The translations under genes and the position numbers were made by a program. Under the pieces are notes generated by a model. It was not told the DNA's origin and made no database searches. It saw only the letters and a list, made by a program, of their open reading frames with translations. Positions 27,574 to 36,910 of a stretch of 41,243 bases of DNA are shown here, one piece after another. Source of the DNA: Candidatus Nanopelagicales bacterium (GTDB lineage: Bacteria > Actinomycetota > Actinomycetes > S36-B12); the NCBI GenBank assembly GCA_017857175.1, contig JAFMDS010000016.1, forward strand, positions 1 through 41,243, written 5' to 3'. The number at the start of each line of letters is the position of its first letter. Position 1 is the stretch's first letter.

Positions 27574-29892
27574 CTACTGAAACATGTGTCCACCAATAGC
27601 AAGTGGGCCCCCAACATCGGTTCGATAAATTTTTAGTGCACCCCATGCCATCAAAGCTTTGGAACTGGGATGCCCGTAATCATTATCCGCTCCCACACTA
27701 AATAGTGCGACGGATCCACCCGCCCAATCAATGAAATCAGGATCAAAATTCGCTGAGCCGTGGTGCGGAACCTTCACAATGTCGACCTTGACCGGAGGCA
27801 CTGCTGCCATGATCGCACGCTGCGCCTCGCGTTCAATGTCACCCGTTAGAAGTATCTTTATCCCACCAATTTCAGCGAGCAGCACAGCACTGGAGTTATT
27901 GGGCACCGATCCCGCATTGATCACCCGCGCAGGCCAAAGAACCGTGATCGAATCGGCTCCGTCAATTTCGGAGTTGAAATTCAAGATTTGCCCCGCCTCT
28001 AATGAATTCTCTGGGATTAAGTCTGCGATAACTGACTCGACGTAGGCGTACTGATCCTGCGGTTCGTGATACCCGGTCGAATAGATGGCCGAGACCTCTC
28101 TCCCCCGCAACACTCCTTCGAGCCCTCCCGCATGATCACGGTGAAAATGAGTAATTACGACCGCCGCAATTTTGGTAACACCCAGGTCACTTAGGCACTG
28201 ATCAATGGGGTCTGGGGTTGCACCCGTATCAACCACGATCACGGAGCCACCCGTGCTGCGCAATACCAATGCATCACCTTGACCAACATCACACATCGCC
28301 AGCAACCAATTTTCTTGAACCCATGACGTTGATGAACCGCGGGTAACAAGCGCAGCCATTAATGCCAGCGGTAGAACAAGTAAGACCAACTTTCGCCGTG
28401 TCACCTGCACCACCGCGCCCACGATCACTAGGAGTAGGAGTGTCACGAGGATTTGCCCGCCAGCAAGTGTTGGCCAGGTGGAAAAGTAGGAAGCCAACAT
28501 TGCGATCCACGCGGCTGGCCATGAGCTCACAACTGCAATCACATGCCCGAGCGGAAGGTGAACGACAGATGCAACGGAGCTGAGCAGCCCTCCGATTGTA
28601 ATGAAGGGCACTGCGGGCATGGCCAAAACATTTGCCGGTACCGAGCCAAGGCCAATAGGGACACCCATGGCGATCAAAACCGGGAGTGTGGAAATTTGGG
28701 CTGCAATGGTCAGGGTTGCAGCGCCCACTACTACCGGTGGTGTTCGTTGAATGACCGGTAGTTGCTTAGCGCATGAAATCAGGACGGGAGTCAGGAGAAT
28801 GAGCCCAGCGGTGGCGCTCACCGACAGCGCGAAGCCCCAGGTGATTCCCAGGCTTGGGTCGAATAAGAGCAAAATGATGACCGCCGTCGCTAGAACCGAT
28901 GGGCCCGCGCGGCGGCCCCCGACGAGAAGGCTCAGCACAACAATGGCTCCCATGGTTGCCGCTCGGAGAACACTTGGCTGTGGTGAAACGAGGACGACGT
29001 AGAAAGCCAGTGCCGCAAGTGATACCACTACTCGACCGACCAGTCGCAATCCGACCAATGCGCAAGCAAGGATCACCATCGCGAGGAGGATTGTGATGTT
29101 GCCGCCTGAGACCGCGGTTAAATGCGCCAAGCCGCTCAACCGCATTTGGTCCTTGACCTCAGCAGGTAAAGCACTTTCATCACCGATAGCAAGACCGGCG
29201 ACAAGCGAACCCGCATTGGGATTAATTCCAACAAGGCCATCGCGCAAACCCTCTCTCAAGGATTGGGCCCAGTGGTCGATAGCGCCAGGGGGTGCGATCG
29301 TCTCAATCGATTCAACATTGTTCAGGGCTGCCGCAAAGTTTCCATAGCGGCGCGATTCACCAACTGAACCGAACACTCGAACATGAGTTCCGGGCGATGG
29401 AATGTCGATTTCCATGTCAATCTCAACGGTCAAAGGAACTTCGACTCCATATACCCCAGTTGAATCTGATATCCAAGTCGATGCAATTGACAGCTCCCGA
29501 ACTTTCGGTGTCTTCCATACTGCGCCAGCACCGGTGCCTCTCACCCGCGGCTCACCTTGGATAACCCCGAGAACGCTCACCTGTTGTTTGACGTCAATCC
29601 ATCGCGCAAGTGGTTGCGCACTCTGGGCATTGACCTGCATGCTCGTAGATGCCAAACCAAGAATGAACCCGGAAATGCCAACAATGATAGTGACACCCCG
29701 TGAACTGACCTGCCAATGGAACGTCACCGACAACACCACTATGACAAGGGCCAAAGCCAGGAGCACTAGGCACAAAATGAGGACTGCACCGGAACGCTCG
29801 CTCCTCTCTGCGACTGGACCATTAGTAACAATGAAAGTGAATGCAGTTCCTAACCAGATTGCCGCAGCGGGAACAACGAGTCGCAGATCCAC
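27574..29892 (-). CDS. comEC: ComEC/Rec2 DNA-uptake channel protein
   Basis: This is the membrane channel that carries single-stranded DNA inward during transformation. The N-terminus has hydrophobic helices and an OB-like domain (about 95-190). The competence domain follows, with LSGLAHLTAVSGGNITILLAMV and about eight helices. The C-terminal metallo-beta-lactamase-like domain has CDVGQGDALVLRSTGGSVIVVDTG, the metal-binding HFHRDHAGGLEG, ILLTGDIEREAQ and VPHHGSANFD. Length 772, starting with GTG at 29892. With comEA it implies a natural transformation apparatus, although actinobacteria without known competence also keep both genes. Confidence 0.93.
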   Translation of the reverse strand: MDLRLVVPAAAIWLGTAFTFIVTNGPVAERSERSGAVLILCLVLLALALVIVVLSVTFHWQVSSRGVTIIVGISGFILGLASTSMQVNAQSAQPLARWIDVKQQVSVLGVIQGEPRVRGTGAGAVWKTPKVRELSIASTWISDSTGVYGVEVPLTVEIDMEIDIPSPGTHVRVFGSVGESRRYGNFAAALNNVESIETIAPPGAIDHWAQSLREGLRDGLVGINPNAGSLVAGLAIGDESALPAEVKDQMRLSGLAHLTAVSGGNITILLAMVILACALVGLRLVGRVVVSLAALAFYVVLVSPQPSVLRAATMGAIVVLSLLVGGRRAGPSVLATAVIILLLFDPSLGITWGFALSVSATAGLILLTPVLISCAKQLPVIQRTPPVVVGAATLTIAAQISTLPVLIAMGVPIGLGSVPANVLAMPAVPFITIGGLLSSVASVVHLPLGHVIAVVSSWPAAWIAMLASYFSTWPTLAGGQILVTLLLLVIVGAVVQVTRRKLVLLVLPLALMAALVTRGSSTSWVQENWLLAMCDVGQGDALVLRSTGGSVIVVDTGATPDPIDQCLSDLGVTKIAAVVITHFHRDHAGGLEGVLRGREVSAIYSTGYHEPQDQYAYVESVIADLIPENSLEAGQILNFNSEIDGADSITVLWPARVINAGSVPNNSSAVLLAEIGGIKILLTGDIEREAQRAIMAAVPPVKVDIVKVPHHGSANFDPDFIDWAGGSVALFSVGADNDYGHPSSKALMAWGALKIYRTDVGGPLAIGGHMFQ

Positions 29893-29904
29893 GAATGACC
29901 GCGG

Positions 29905-30636
29905 TCACAAGGTCGCAACAGTTTGAATTTGCCCCAGTATGGATTCACCTATACCAGACACATTGCCCAATTCGATGACATCCTTGAACGGACCATTGGC
30001 ATCTCTGAAGGCGACAATGCGCGCGGCGAGCACTGGTCCTACACCTGGCAATTCCTCCAGGTCACTCGCTGAGGCTGAATTGATGCTTATGCCTTGGGTG
30101 GCGCCGCCTGCTGTTATGCCCACCATGATTTGCTCTCCATCAACCGCTTCGCGTGCAAGGTTGACCGATTCAGCGGCCTTCTTCTTGGTCACGCCGCCTG
30201 CAGCCTCGATTGCATCGGCGATTCGTGAGCCCCTGGGCAAGTGATAGAGACCTGGGTTTTTGACCAATCCTGCGACATGAACAACTACCTCAGCTGACAA
30301 CAGTGAATCCTTGGATTCCGTCAGTACTAGCGACTCCTCCATGGCAACGGTGCCATCTACTTCCAATGCGGATTGCGGTGCAGCGTTGGGCATACCCCGC
30401 CACCACATCAGAGTGACAACGGTCAACAGTCCGACAACTATCACCAGCAAGGCGCGCATGGATGGCTTGTTCCAATGACCCAACGCAATTTTCGCTGATT
30501 GAGGTGCCTCATCGACGTCCGGCTTCACCCTGTGTGCAGCAGGCGCCGCTAGCGCGGGCTGAATTTTCCATTGCTCGACAGCAAGCATCAGTCTCTCTGA
30601 TGCACGGGAACTAGTGGACTTGTTGAAACCAAGCAT
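29905..30636 (-). CDS. comEA: ComEA-like DNA-binding protein
   Basis: This membrane-anchored receptor for double-stranded DNA has 243 residues: a cytoplasmic N-terminus of about 75 residues, one hydrophobic helix (ALLVIVVGLLTVVTLMW), a linker, an SLBB domain (VVHVAGLVKNPGLYHLPRGSR), and the C-terminal double helix-hairpin-helix (INSASASDLEELPGVGPVLA... IELGNVSGIGESILGQIQ). It lies 12 bases upstream of comEC. TAACGT six bases before the ATG, with no Shine-Dalgarno sequence, suggests that comEA-comEC-holA starts as a leaderless mRNA just after degV. Confidence 0.92.
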   Translation of the reverse strand: MLGFNKSTSSRASERLMLAVEQWKIQPALAAPAAHRVKPDVDEAPQSAKIALGHWNKPSMRALLVIVVGLLTVVTLMWWRGMPNAAPQSALEVDGTVAMEESLVLTESKDSLLSAEVVVHVAGLVKNPGLYHLPRGSRIADAIEAAGGVTKKKAAESVNLAREAVDGEQIMVGITAGGATQGISINSASASDLEELPGVGPVLAARIVAFRDANGPFKDVIELGNVSGIGESILGQIQTVATL

Positions 30637-30642
30637 GCCCCG

Positions 30643-30648
30643 ACGTTA
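30643..30648 (-). promoter_or_regulatory. Candidate -10 element of leaderless comEA
   Basis: TAACGT on the minus strand is followed by six bases (CGGGGC) and the comEA ATG. It lies in the 29-base gap after degV. No clear -35 was seen. Confidence 0.45.
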
Positions 30649-30665
30649 AAGGCAGCAAGAAAGGA

Positions 30666-31523
30666 TTACCAGACCCCAGAAATTGGTTGTGGATTGTCTG
30701 ACACGATGATCGCCACAAGCCCTGGTCCAGCGTGAACACCGACCACGGCGTCAACTTCAGAGATTACGATCTCAGCTTTTGGGTAAACGATCTTGAGAAA
30801 ATCCGCACACTTTTGTGCTCGGCCGGGTGCACCAAGATGTTGAATGCCAAAGCGTGCGCAGGAGTCATTTTTCACTCGAGCCAACGCCAACTCGACGATC
30901 CGTTCAACGGCACGTGACTCTGTTCGAACTTTTTCGCACGGTGCAATGAGGCCATCCGTGAGTTGCAAGATCGGCTTTACTGCTAGCGCGGTTCCGATCA
31001 ATGCACTTGCAGCACCAATGCGACCACCTTTGCGCAGATATTCAAGGGTGTCCAGATAAAAGTAGACGGATGCTTCACGAGCCCTGAGACTGAGTACGCG
31101 GGCGACAACTTCGATGGGCGCGCCTTGAGCCGCGACACTGGCAGCATCGAAAACAGAAAGACCGAGTCCGAGTCCAATTGACTGGCTGTCAACAACTTCA
31201 ACCGGAAGAGTGCAATCCTTAGCGGCCATCCGTGCTGACTCAAAAGTACCGGAGAGCCCCGCCGAAAGAGTTCCCACAGCAACGCCGTCATATCCCCCTG
31301 CATGCAGATCTTCAAAAACTTTCAGGAATCGATCCGGGGCGGGACGCGAGGTCGTTACGTGCAGACCCTCTTCCAGCGACTGGACGATTTCATGTGGAGA
31401 AATATCTTCACGGACAACACCGTCGATGATCACGTCGACCGGGACGACTTTGATGTCGTACTTATGCAGCATTTCAGGAGGGAGCCCCGCACTCGCATCC
31501 GTCACGACTGCAACTTTGGGCAT
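30666..31523 (-). CDS. DegV-family fatty-acid-binding protein
   Basis: This FakB-like carrier presents a fatty acid, in the best-studied systems, to the kinase FakA. Its 285 residues include the N-terminal VAVVTDASAGLPPEML, VVPVDVIIDG, the conserved TSRPAPDRFLKVFE, LSAGLSGTFESARMAA with the ligand-contacting Ser/Thr, DSQSIGLGLG, and LEYLRKGGRIGAAS. The gene shares one base with leuS (TAATG), so it is coupled to leuS translation. Neighbourhood conservation (leuS/octT-degV-comEA) is general in actinobacteria. Confidence 0.92.
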   Translation of the reverse strand: MPKVAVVTDASAGLPPEMLHKYDIKVVPVDVIIDGVVREDISPHEIVQSLEEGLHVTTSRPAPDRFLKVFEDLHAGGYDGVAVGTLSAGLSGTFESARMAAKDCTLPVEVVDSQSIGLGLGLSVFDAASVAAQGAPIEVVARVLSLRAREASVYFYLDTLEYLRKGGRIGAASALIGTALAVKPILQLTDGLIAPCEKVRTESRAVERIVELALARVKNDSCARFGIQHLGAPGRAQKCADFLKIVYPKAEIVISEVDAVVGVHAGPGLVAIIVSDNPQPISGVW

Positions 31524-34027
31524 TAGTCAGGTACAACATTCACTAGTTTCGGTGGCCTAACAATCACCGTGCGAATTCCTCGACCCTCGAGCGCAGCTAC
31601 GACTGCCTCGGAGGCTAATGCAAGTTTTTCAAGCTCGCCAGCATCGATGTCTGGGCTGACCTCAAGCCGCTCTTTGACTTTGCCAGCAACTTGCACCACA
31701 CAGGTGACTGAATCTTGAACGAGCAATGCTGGATCAACCAGCGGCCACGCAGCTCGAGCGACAGAGGGCTCATGTCCCAACCGACTCCACATGTCTTCAG
31801 CGGTATAGGGAGCAACAACGGACAGCATGATGGCAACAGCCTCAGCAGCCTCGCGCACCGCAGGATCTGCTGGACCGCACCCCGAATCGATTGCCTTTCG
31901 TGTGACGTTGACCAACTCCATGACACGGGCAACAACAACGTTGAAACGCATGGACTCGATGCTTTGTTCGGCGTCAGCAACAGCCTTATGAACAGCCTTT
32001 CGCAGTTCAAGATTGCCGGTGCTGAAATCGACACCCGGCGCGCTGGTGACATCACCGGACAGGCGCCACGCACGTGCGAGGAATTTGCGTGAACCTGAGG
32101 GCGAGACTTCGGCCCAGTCGATGTCGTCTTCGGGGGGACCAGCAAAAACCATTGACAGGCGAATGGCATCAACGCCGTTTGCATCGAGTTCATCGGTCAA
32201 ACGAACCAAGTTGCCGCGGGACTTGCTCATTGCGCTGCCATCCTTGAGCACCATGCCCTGATTCAGCAGTCGCGTAAATGGCTCGACAAATGTGACCAGA
32301 CCCATGTCGTAAGCAACTTTGGTCCAGAAGCGTGCATACAGCAAATGCAGGATCGCATGAGTGACGCCACCGACATATTGATCGACGGGCAACCACTCAT
32401 TAACTGACTGCGAGCTAAATGGTGCAGTCGAATTATTAGGATCGGCATAGCGCAGGAAGTACCAGGATGAGTCCACGAAGGTATCCATGGTGTCGGTGTC
32501 GCGCAGTGCAGGCCCTCCACACATTGGGCAAGCAACATTGACCCAGTCTGTTGCCGTGGCCAAGGGCGAAACACCCTGCGGACTGAGGTCTAGTCCCTCG
32601 GTACTGGGCAGCTCAACCGGTAGTTGATCCTCAGGAACGGCAACTTCACCGCACTTTTCGCAGTGAATGATGGGAATGGGCGTACCCCAGTAACGTTGAC
32701 GAGAGATCAACCAGTCGCGCAAACGGTAATTGGTTGTTGGCTCGCCAGTTCCGCGTTCGCCCAACACAGTGATCATTGCCTCAATGGCCTCGGCTTTGCC
32801 TAATCCATCAAGTGGCCCTGAGTTGATGTGAGGGCCGTCATCGGCGGTCGCGATGCCCGTTTCACGGGGATCGGTTTCTGATTCAACAACCACCGTGACC
32901 GGCAAGTTGAACGTGCGGGCAAAGTCCAAGTCGCGCTGGTCATGGGCAGGTACCGCCATGATCGCACCCGTGCCGTAATCGGCGAGAACGTAGTCAGCGG
33001 CGTAAACGGGAATTTTCTCGCCGTTAACAGGATTAATGGCGTAGCGGTGCAGGAAGACTCCTGTTTTTTCTTTGCCAGAATCCAATCTATCCATTTCGGA
33101 GGACGCTTTGACTTTGTCCAGGTAAATATTGAACTCGGCCTCTGCTTCGGTTCCAGCCGCAAGTTCGGCTGCAAGATCAGAGTCAGCAGCCACAACAAAG
33201 AAGGTTGCGCCATAAAGGGTGTCAGGTCGCGTGGTGTACACCGTCACAGCTTCATCGCGACCTTCAATGGCAAAGTGAACGTGCGCGCCCTGTGAGCGAC
33301 CAATCCAGTTGCGTTGCATCAGTAGAACTTTCTCGGGCCATTGGCCTTCGAGTTGATCCATGTCCGCGAGTAAACGGTCTGCGTAATCGGTGATGCGCAG
33401 GTACCACTGAGCCAGTTTCTTTTTTGTCACTGCTGCGTCACAGCGTTCGCAGAGTCCAGCAACAACCTGCTCATTGGCCAATACTGTCTGGCAGTTAGGG
33501 CACCAGTTCACGGCGCTGAACTTGCGGTAGGCCAGCCCGCGTTTGAACATCTCTAAGAAAAACCATTGGTTCCAGCGATAGTAGGTGGGATCGCACGTAT
33601 AAAGAACACGATCCCAATCAAATGAGCAGGCGTAGTTTCGCATTGATGTTTTTTGTTGCTCGATATTGGCGTAGGTCCATTCACCGGGATCGAGATTGTT
33701 TTTGATCGCAGCATTCTCAGCGGGCAACCCAAATGCGTCCCACCCAATCGGGTGCATAACGTTAAATCCTTTGAGCACCCAGTAGCGGGCGATCACGTCG
33801 CCGATTGCATAGGCCTCGGCGTGACCCATGTGCAAATCACCCGATGGGTAAGGGAACATGTCGCAGACATACTTTTTGGGCCGATTATCGGCGGAATCGC
33901 CAGAACGGAAGGGTGCTAGTTCATCCCAGATGGGGAGCCAGCGGTTCTGGATCGCGGCAAAGTCATACTGCTCACCTTGATCGTTCCCTGCATTCACCGC
34001 TTGCTCGCTCACGTTTGCTTCAACCAT
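31523..34027 (-). CDS. leuS: Leucyl-tRNA synthetase
   Basis: It charges tRNA-Leu and edits mischarged amino acids. The class I HIGH motif is [15 protein letters not shown] and the KMSKS motif is [11 protein letters not shown]. The CP1 editing domain (about residues 220-420) has [15 protein letters not shown] and [20 protein letters not shown]. Zinc-type Cys pairs are present (CPNC, CERC). The frame opens with TTG at 34042; I use the ATG at 34027 (834 residues), though neither start has a well-spaced ribosome binding site. TAGTCT lies 18 bases before that TTG's first in-frame methionine region and may be a -10. It shares one base with degV. Confidence 0.95.
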   Translation of the reverse strand: MVEANVSEQAVNAGNDQGEQYDFAAIQNRWLPIWDELAPFRSGDSADNRPKKYVCDMFPYPSGDLHMGHAEAYAIGDVIARYWVLKGFNVMHPIGWDAFGLPAENAAIKNNLDPGEWTYANIEQQKTSMRNYACSFDWDRVLYTCDPTYYRWNQWFFLEMFKRGLAYRKFSAVNWCPNCQTVLANEQVVAGLCERCDAAVTKKKLAQWYLRITDYADRLLADMDQLEGQWPEKVLLMQRNWIGRSQGAHVHFAIEGRDEAVTVYTTRPDTLYGATFFVVAADSDLAAELAAGTEAEAEFNIYLDKVKASSEMDRLDSGKEKTGVFLHRYAINPVNGEKIPVYAADYVLADYGTGAIMAVPAHDQRDLDFARTFNLPVTVVVESETDPRETGIATADDGPHINSGPLDGLGKAEAIEAMITVLGERGTGEPTTNYRLRDWLISRQRYWGTPIPIIHCEKCGEVAVPEDQLPVELPSTEGLDLSPQGVSPLATATDWVNVACPMCGGPALRDTDTMDTFVDSSWYFLRYADPNNSTAPFSSQSVNEWLPVDQYVGGVTHAILHLLYARFWTKVAYDMGLVTFVEPFTRLLNQGMVLKDGSAMSKSRGNLVRLTDELDANGVDAIRLSMVFAGPPEDDIDWAEVSPSGSRKFLARAWRLSGDVTSAPGVDFSTGNLELRKAVHKAVADAEQSIESMRFNVVVARVMELVNVTRKAIDSGCGPADPAVREAAEAVAIMLSVVAPYTAEDMWSRLGHEPSVARAAWPLVDPALLVQDSVTCVVQVAGKVKERLEVSPDIDAGELEKLALASEAVVAALEGRGIRTVIVRPPKLVNVVPD

Positions 34028-34070
34028 CCTCGTAGTAGTCAACGAGGCTCAAGACTAACCGCCCACACCT

Positions 34071-34838
34071 TCAATCCCTGCAGCGAACCTCACGCCCCAG
34101 TACCGCCGCCAATTCCTGACCCACTGCTTGATGAGTGGCCCACCCCCAGTGCATTCCATCGGGGTTGCTCTCCCCCAACTCCCGAGACTGAGAAACAATA
34201 TTTTCGATGTCCACCGCATGCACGCCCTCAGTCGCGCTCCACGAGAGCATGGCCGCTCTGGCGGCTAAATGAAACTTCTGTGAAGGGTATGTATCCCCGC
34301 CGTAAGGGGATGGCGTCATGGCAAGAATCGGGATGTCGCCACGTATGGCTCGTACCGCCTGAACAATTCGAGTCAGATATCTATCGGTCGCCTGTTGTGG
34401 AAGTTGACGCATCAAGCCACCAGTTTTCGCGACTATAAAAGGTGCACTATTGCGATAGGCCCTTCGCACTTTCCGTCTCAGGGATCCCGATCGGATGTAG
34501 GGCATGGAGTCACGGAGATAGGTGGGAATAACGGCTGGCAGTTGATCCATGCCACCGACACATAAGAGAACGGCATCAGCGCGTGGTAAGTACTCTGAAA
34601 AAACTATGGGATCTTTTGTCAGCGCCCACCAAGCATCTCGTGCTGTCCAGCCTTCACGAGCGCTCAAGTCAACTATTACGTCTCGCTGACATGCTTCAGA
34701 AATCTGCTGGGCAACAACTTGAGGGAACAGCCGCCCATCGCGCGCCGAAACGATTCCCTGCGGGCCTTGAAAAGTCAGCGAATCACCAAAGGTAAGAATG
34801 CGAAATCCACCCTCACACCTCAACCTGCTCCGAGACAC
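34071..34838 (-). CDS. octT: SGNH hydrolase-fold acyltransferase, OctT-like
   Basis: The 255-residue protein has an SGNH core: block I RILTFGDSLTF (nucleophile Ser20), VGGMDQLPA in place of the usual GxND block, and the C-terminal NPDGMHWGW with Asp227 and His230. WTARDAWWALTKDP, LPRADAVLL and QATDRYLTRIVQA resemble Rv2418c, the diglucosylglycerate octanoyltransferase of the mycobacterial methylglucose lipopolysaccharide pathway. Position next to leuS/degV agrees with that. The frame continues upstream into the sulfatase, so I start at the GTG (34838) with GGAG eight bases before it. No signal peptide. The fold is sure; the exact acceptor sugar is inferred. Confidence 0.7.
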   Translation of the reverse strand: MSRSRLRCEGGFRILTFGDSLTFQGPQGIVSARDGRLFPQVVAQQISEACQRDVIVDLSAREGWTARDAWWALTKDPIVFSEYLPRADAVLLCVGGMDQLPAVIPTYLRDSMPYIRSGSLRRKVRRAYRNSAPFIVAKTGGLMRQLPQQATDRYLTRIVQAVRAIRGDIPILAMTPSPYGGDTYPSQKFHLAARAAMLSWSATEGVHAVDIENIVSQSRELGESNPDGMHWGWATHQAVGQELAAVLGREVRCRD

Positions 34839-34905
34839 TTCAGAAACTCCAGCCCAAACCAACAATGCCCACTGAGCGATTCGATCTATTTCGAGAAATG
34901 AAGAC

Positions 34906-36909
34906 TCAACTCTGCGGAACCGGGACAGTCGCGTCAAAGGGGAACTGCACTGCTGAGCCATCTGCCCATGGCTGGCCTACCGGCTCGCGTCGCTTGGCCA
35001 CGTTCTGGACGTTGAGTTCCTTCACCAGCGTCGCCAGTTGCTCGCTCACCGCTGGGTTGCCATAAAGGTTGACGAGTTCCATAGGGTCCCGAGTGGTGTT
35101 GTAGAGCTCCCACTCGTCCGGTGCCGGGCCAATCTGTCCGCCCGTGGGGTTCAAGGTTTTGACAGTCGTCATTCCCACCTTGGGACCAGGTTGGTTGACA
35201 ATTCCCTTCATGAGTGTTTGCACATCCTGCACACCGGGAGTGGTCCAGAAATCCGGATTGTCAAAGTACCGGGTTAACTTCCACATCTCGAGTTGCCCGG
35301 CAGGACCTGTGGCCAACTTCATGAAGACCGACTCCAGGCTGGCGGGCTGGGTGACGGGCGCATACTCGGTTCCACGCAGAGACACTGGGTTGCTGCCTTT
35401 GAAAATCTGATCATCTGTCATGAAATAGACGGACTGGTCACGGTAGCGCAGATCGTCGTGCTCCCCGAGGATGAAGGGTGACAGATCGCGTCCAACGAGA
35501 GGCTGCACTTCCGTGTGGGTCTTTCTCAACTCACTGCGCAAGACACCCTCGTTGAGGCCGGCAAGACCCAGCATGGTGGGAATAAGGTCGGCATGACTGG
35601 TCACGATGTCGCTGGCCTCGGCACCACTGAACAACTCAGGATTGTGGAAGATCATTGGCACCTTGACAGTTTCTTCATAGGCGCTGCACCACTTTTGGAA
35701 CATGCCACCGTGCGAACCGAGCATCTCTCCATGGTCTGACAGGAAGATCACGATGGTGTCGCGATATTGGTTTTTGGAACCTGTGAGCGTCTTGAGCACC
35801 TTGGCAATCTCGTCATCGACGTTCTTCTGAAGTTGGTAGTAGAACCGCTGGTAGGGCTCGTCACCGTTCAGTGGCTGGAACCCGAGTGGGTACTGCTGAG
35901 TGAAGCTGCCCTGCGCCGTTGGCTTTCCTGAGAGATCCTCATTGCGGGAACGCTCGTACTCGGGTGAGAAAAGGTTTCTCGGTACGTCCGAACCAGCCAG
36001 TTGCTGGGCGAGGAAAAATGTTTGCGCAGCCAGGGTTGCCGAGCCCCAAAGCGTAATGTCGTGCGGGTTAACGAACGAATTAACCAGCAACCACGGGGTG
36101 GTGGAGTTACGCAGCTGCAACAGCTTTTCTATGCCCCACTGGGCGAACACCTGGTCGCGGCCACGGCCTCCTGGTGCCGATGAGCCCGAGTTCAGCGGGT
36201 TGCCGCCGTGCGGCTCAGGGCCGATCCAGCCTGTGAAGCCGTACTCCTCCAGTAGCCCGGCCTCCTCATAGATCTCCTCGAGGTAGGGATCGCGCAAGCC
36301 GTTGGCGTTGTAACTGGGCATCGGGTTGTAGCTGCCCGGCTGGTAGATGTCCCCGTCGGAGACGTGCCACTTGCCCTTCCAGTAGGTGTCGTAGCCCGCG
36401 GCACGGAAGTAGTTGCCCAGCGTCGGGACGGTACCCGGCTGGAGCCAGTACATGTCCTGCTCGATCGAGCTCTTGGCCGATCCTGACGTCTGCGAAACAC
36501 CGTGCAGGCTTGGGTACTGTCCCGTGTAGATGGATGATCGGCTCGGCTGACAGGCCACCGACATGATGTGGTGGTTGGTGAACTCGAGCGCCTTGCTGCG
36601 CAGAAAGTTTTGTGCCTGCAGGTTCCGGGCACGCCACGCGCGGGTCTCTGCGCTTTCATACTGCGGTGCGGCCCGCATCTCGTCCACCATGATGATGAGG
36701 AAGTTGGGGCGTCGCTTGAGCCTGCCGCGGGGGCGGAACGGCTGCATGGGAGCGGCTGCGGCGGAGCTTGATCCTGCCACTCCGGCGGCTGCCGCTGCCG
36801 CGCCCGCGGCGCCCATCATCTGCAGCATTCGACGCCTGCTCAGGCGCGAGGCGCGGTGATCATTCAGGGCCGGGTCGATACCGGCATACTCGTTGCTCGA
36901 ATCATCCAT
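34906..36909 (-). CDS. Tat-exported sulfatase
   Basis: This type I sulfatase is likely secreted and folded before export. An N-terminal twin-arginine signal (RLSRRRMLQMMG followed by an Ala-rich hydrophobic stretch) ends near residue 55. The catalytic core has NFLIIMVDEMR (metal Asp), the formylglycine motif ACQPSR (Cys120, CxPxR type), KGKWHVSD and FLSDHGEMLGSHG. At 667 residues it is longer than the usual 450-550. The ATG at 36909 has AGGAG eight bases upstream and follows the aspartic protease stop by one base; the frame itself reaches 36927. G+C is high in places (75% over 36721-36840). Two same-strand shadow frames lie inside. The Cys must be converted by a formylglycine-generating enzyme, not seen here. 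The substrate is unknown. Confidence 0.88.
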   Translation of the reverse strand: MDDSSNEYAGIDPALNDHRASRLSRRRMLQMMGAAGAAAAAAGVAGSSSAAAAPMQPFRPRGRLKRRPNFLIIMVDEMRAAPQYESAETRAWRARNLQAQNFLRSKALEFTNHHIMSVACQPSRSSIYTGQYPSLHGVSQTSGSAKSSIEQDMYWLQPGTVPTLGNYFRAAGYDTYWKGKWHVSDGDIYQPGSYNPMPSYNANGLRDPYLEEIYEEAGLLEEYGFTGWIGPEPHGGNPLNSGSSAPGGRGRDQVFAQWGIEKLLQLRNSTTPWLLVNSFVNPHDITLWGSATLAAQTFFLAQQLAGSDVPRNLFSPEYERSRNEDLSGKPTAQGSFTQQYPLGFQPLNGDEPYQRFYYQLQKNVDDEIAKVLKTLTGSKNQYRDTIVIFLSDHGEMLGSHGGMFQKWCSAYEETVKVPMIFHNPELFSGAEASDIVTSHADLIPTMLGLAGLNEGVLRSELRKTHTEVQPLVGRDLSPFILGEHDDLRYRDQSVYFMTDDQIFKGSNPVSLRGTEYAPVTQPASLESVFMKLATGPAGQLEMWKLTRYFDNPDFWTTPGVQDVQTLMKGIVNQPGPKVGMTTVKTLNPTGGQIGPAPDEWELYNTTRDPMELVNLYGNPAVSEQLATLVKELNVQNVAKRREPVGQPWADGSAVQFPFDATVPVPQS

Positions 36910-36910
36910 G

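Noticed and set aside
29897-29906. GACCGCGGTC palindrome at the comEA-comEC junction
   Set aside because: Ten bases of G+C-rich palindrome within coding/stop sequence can occur by chance; no second copy or promoter nearby.
29402-29926. 174-codon plus-strand frame opposite comEC/comEA
   Set aside because: It is antisense to conserved comEC sequence, with no family resemblance.
36192-36659. 155- and 123-codon frames on the same strand inside the sulfatase
   Set aside because: They fall in a G+C-rich part where chance stops are rare; the sulfatase frame carries the conserved motifs throughout, so no frameshift is implied.
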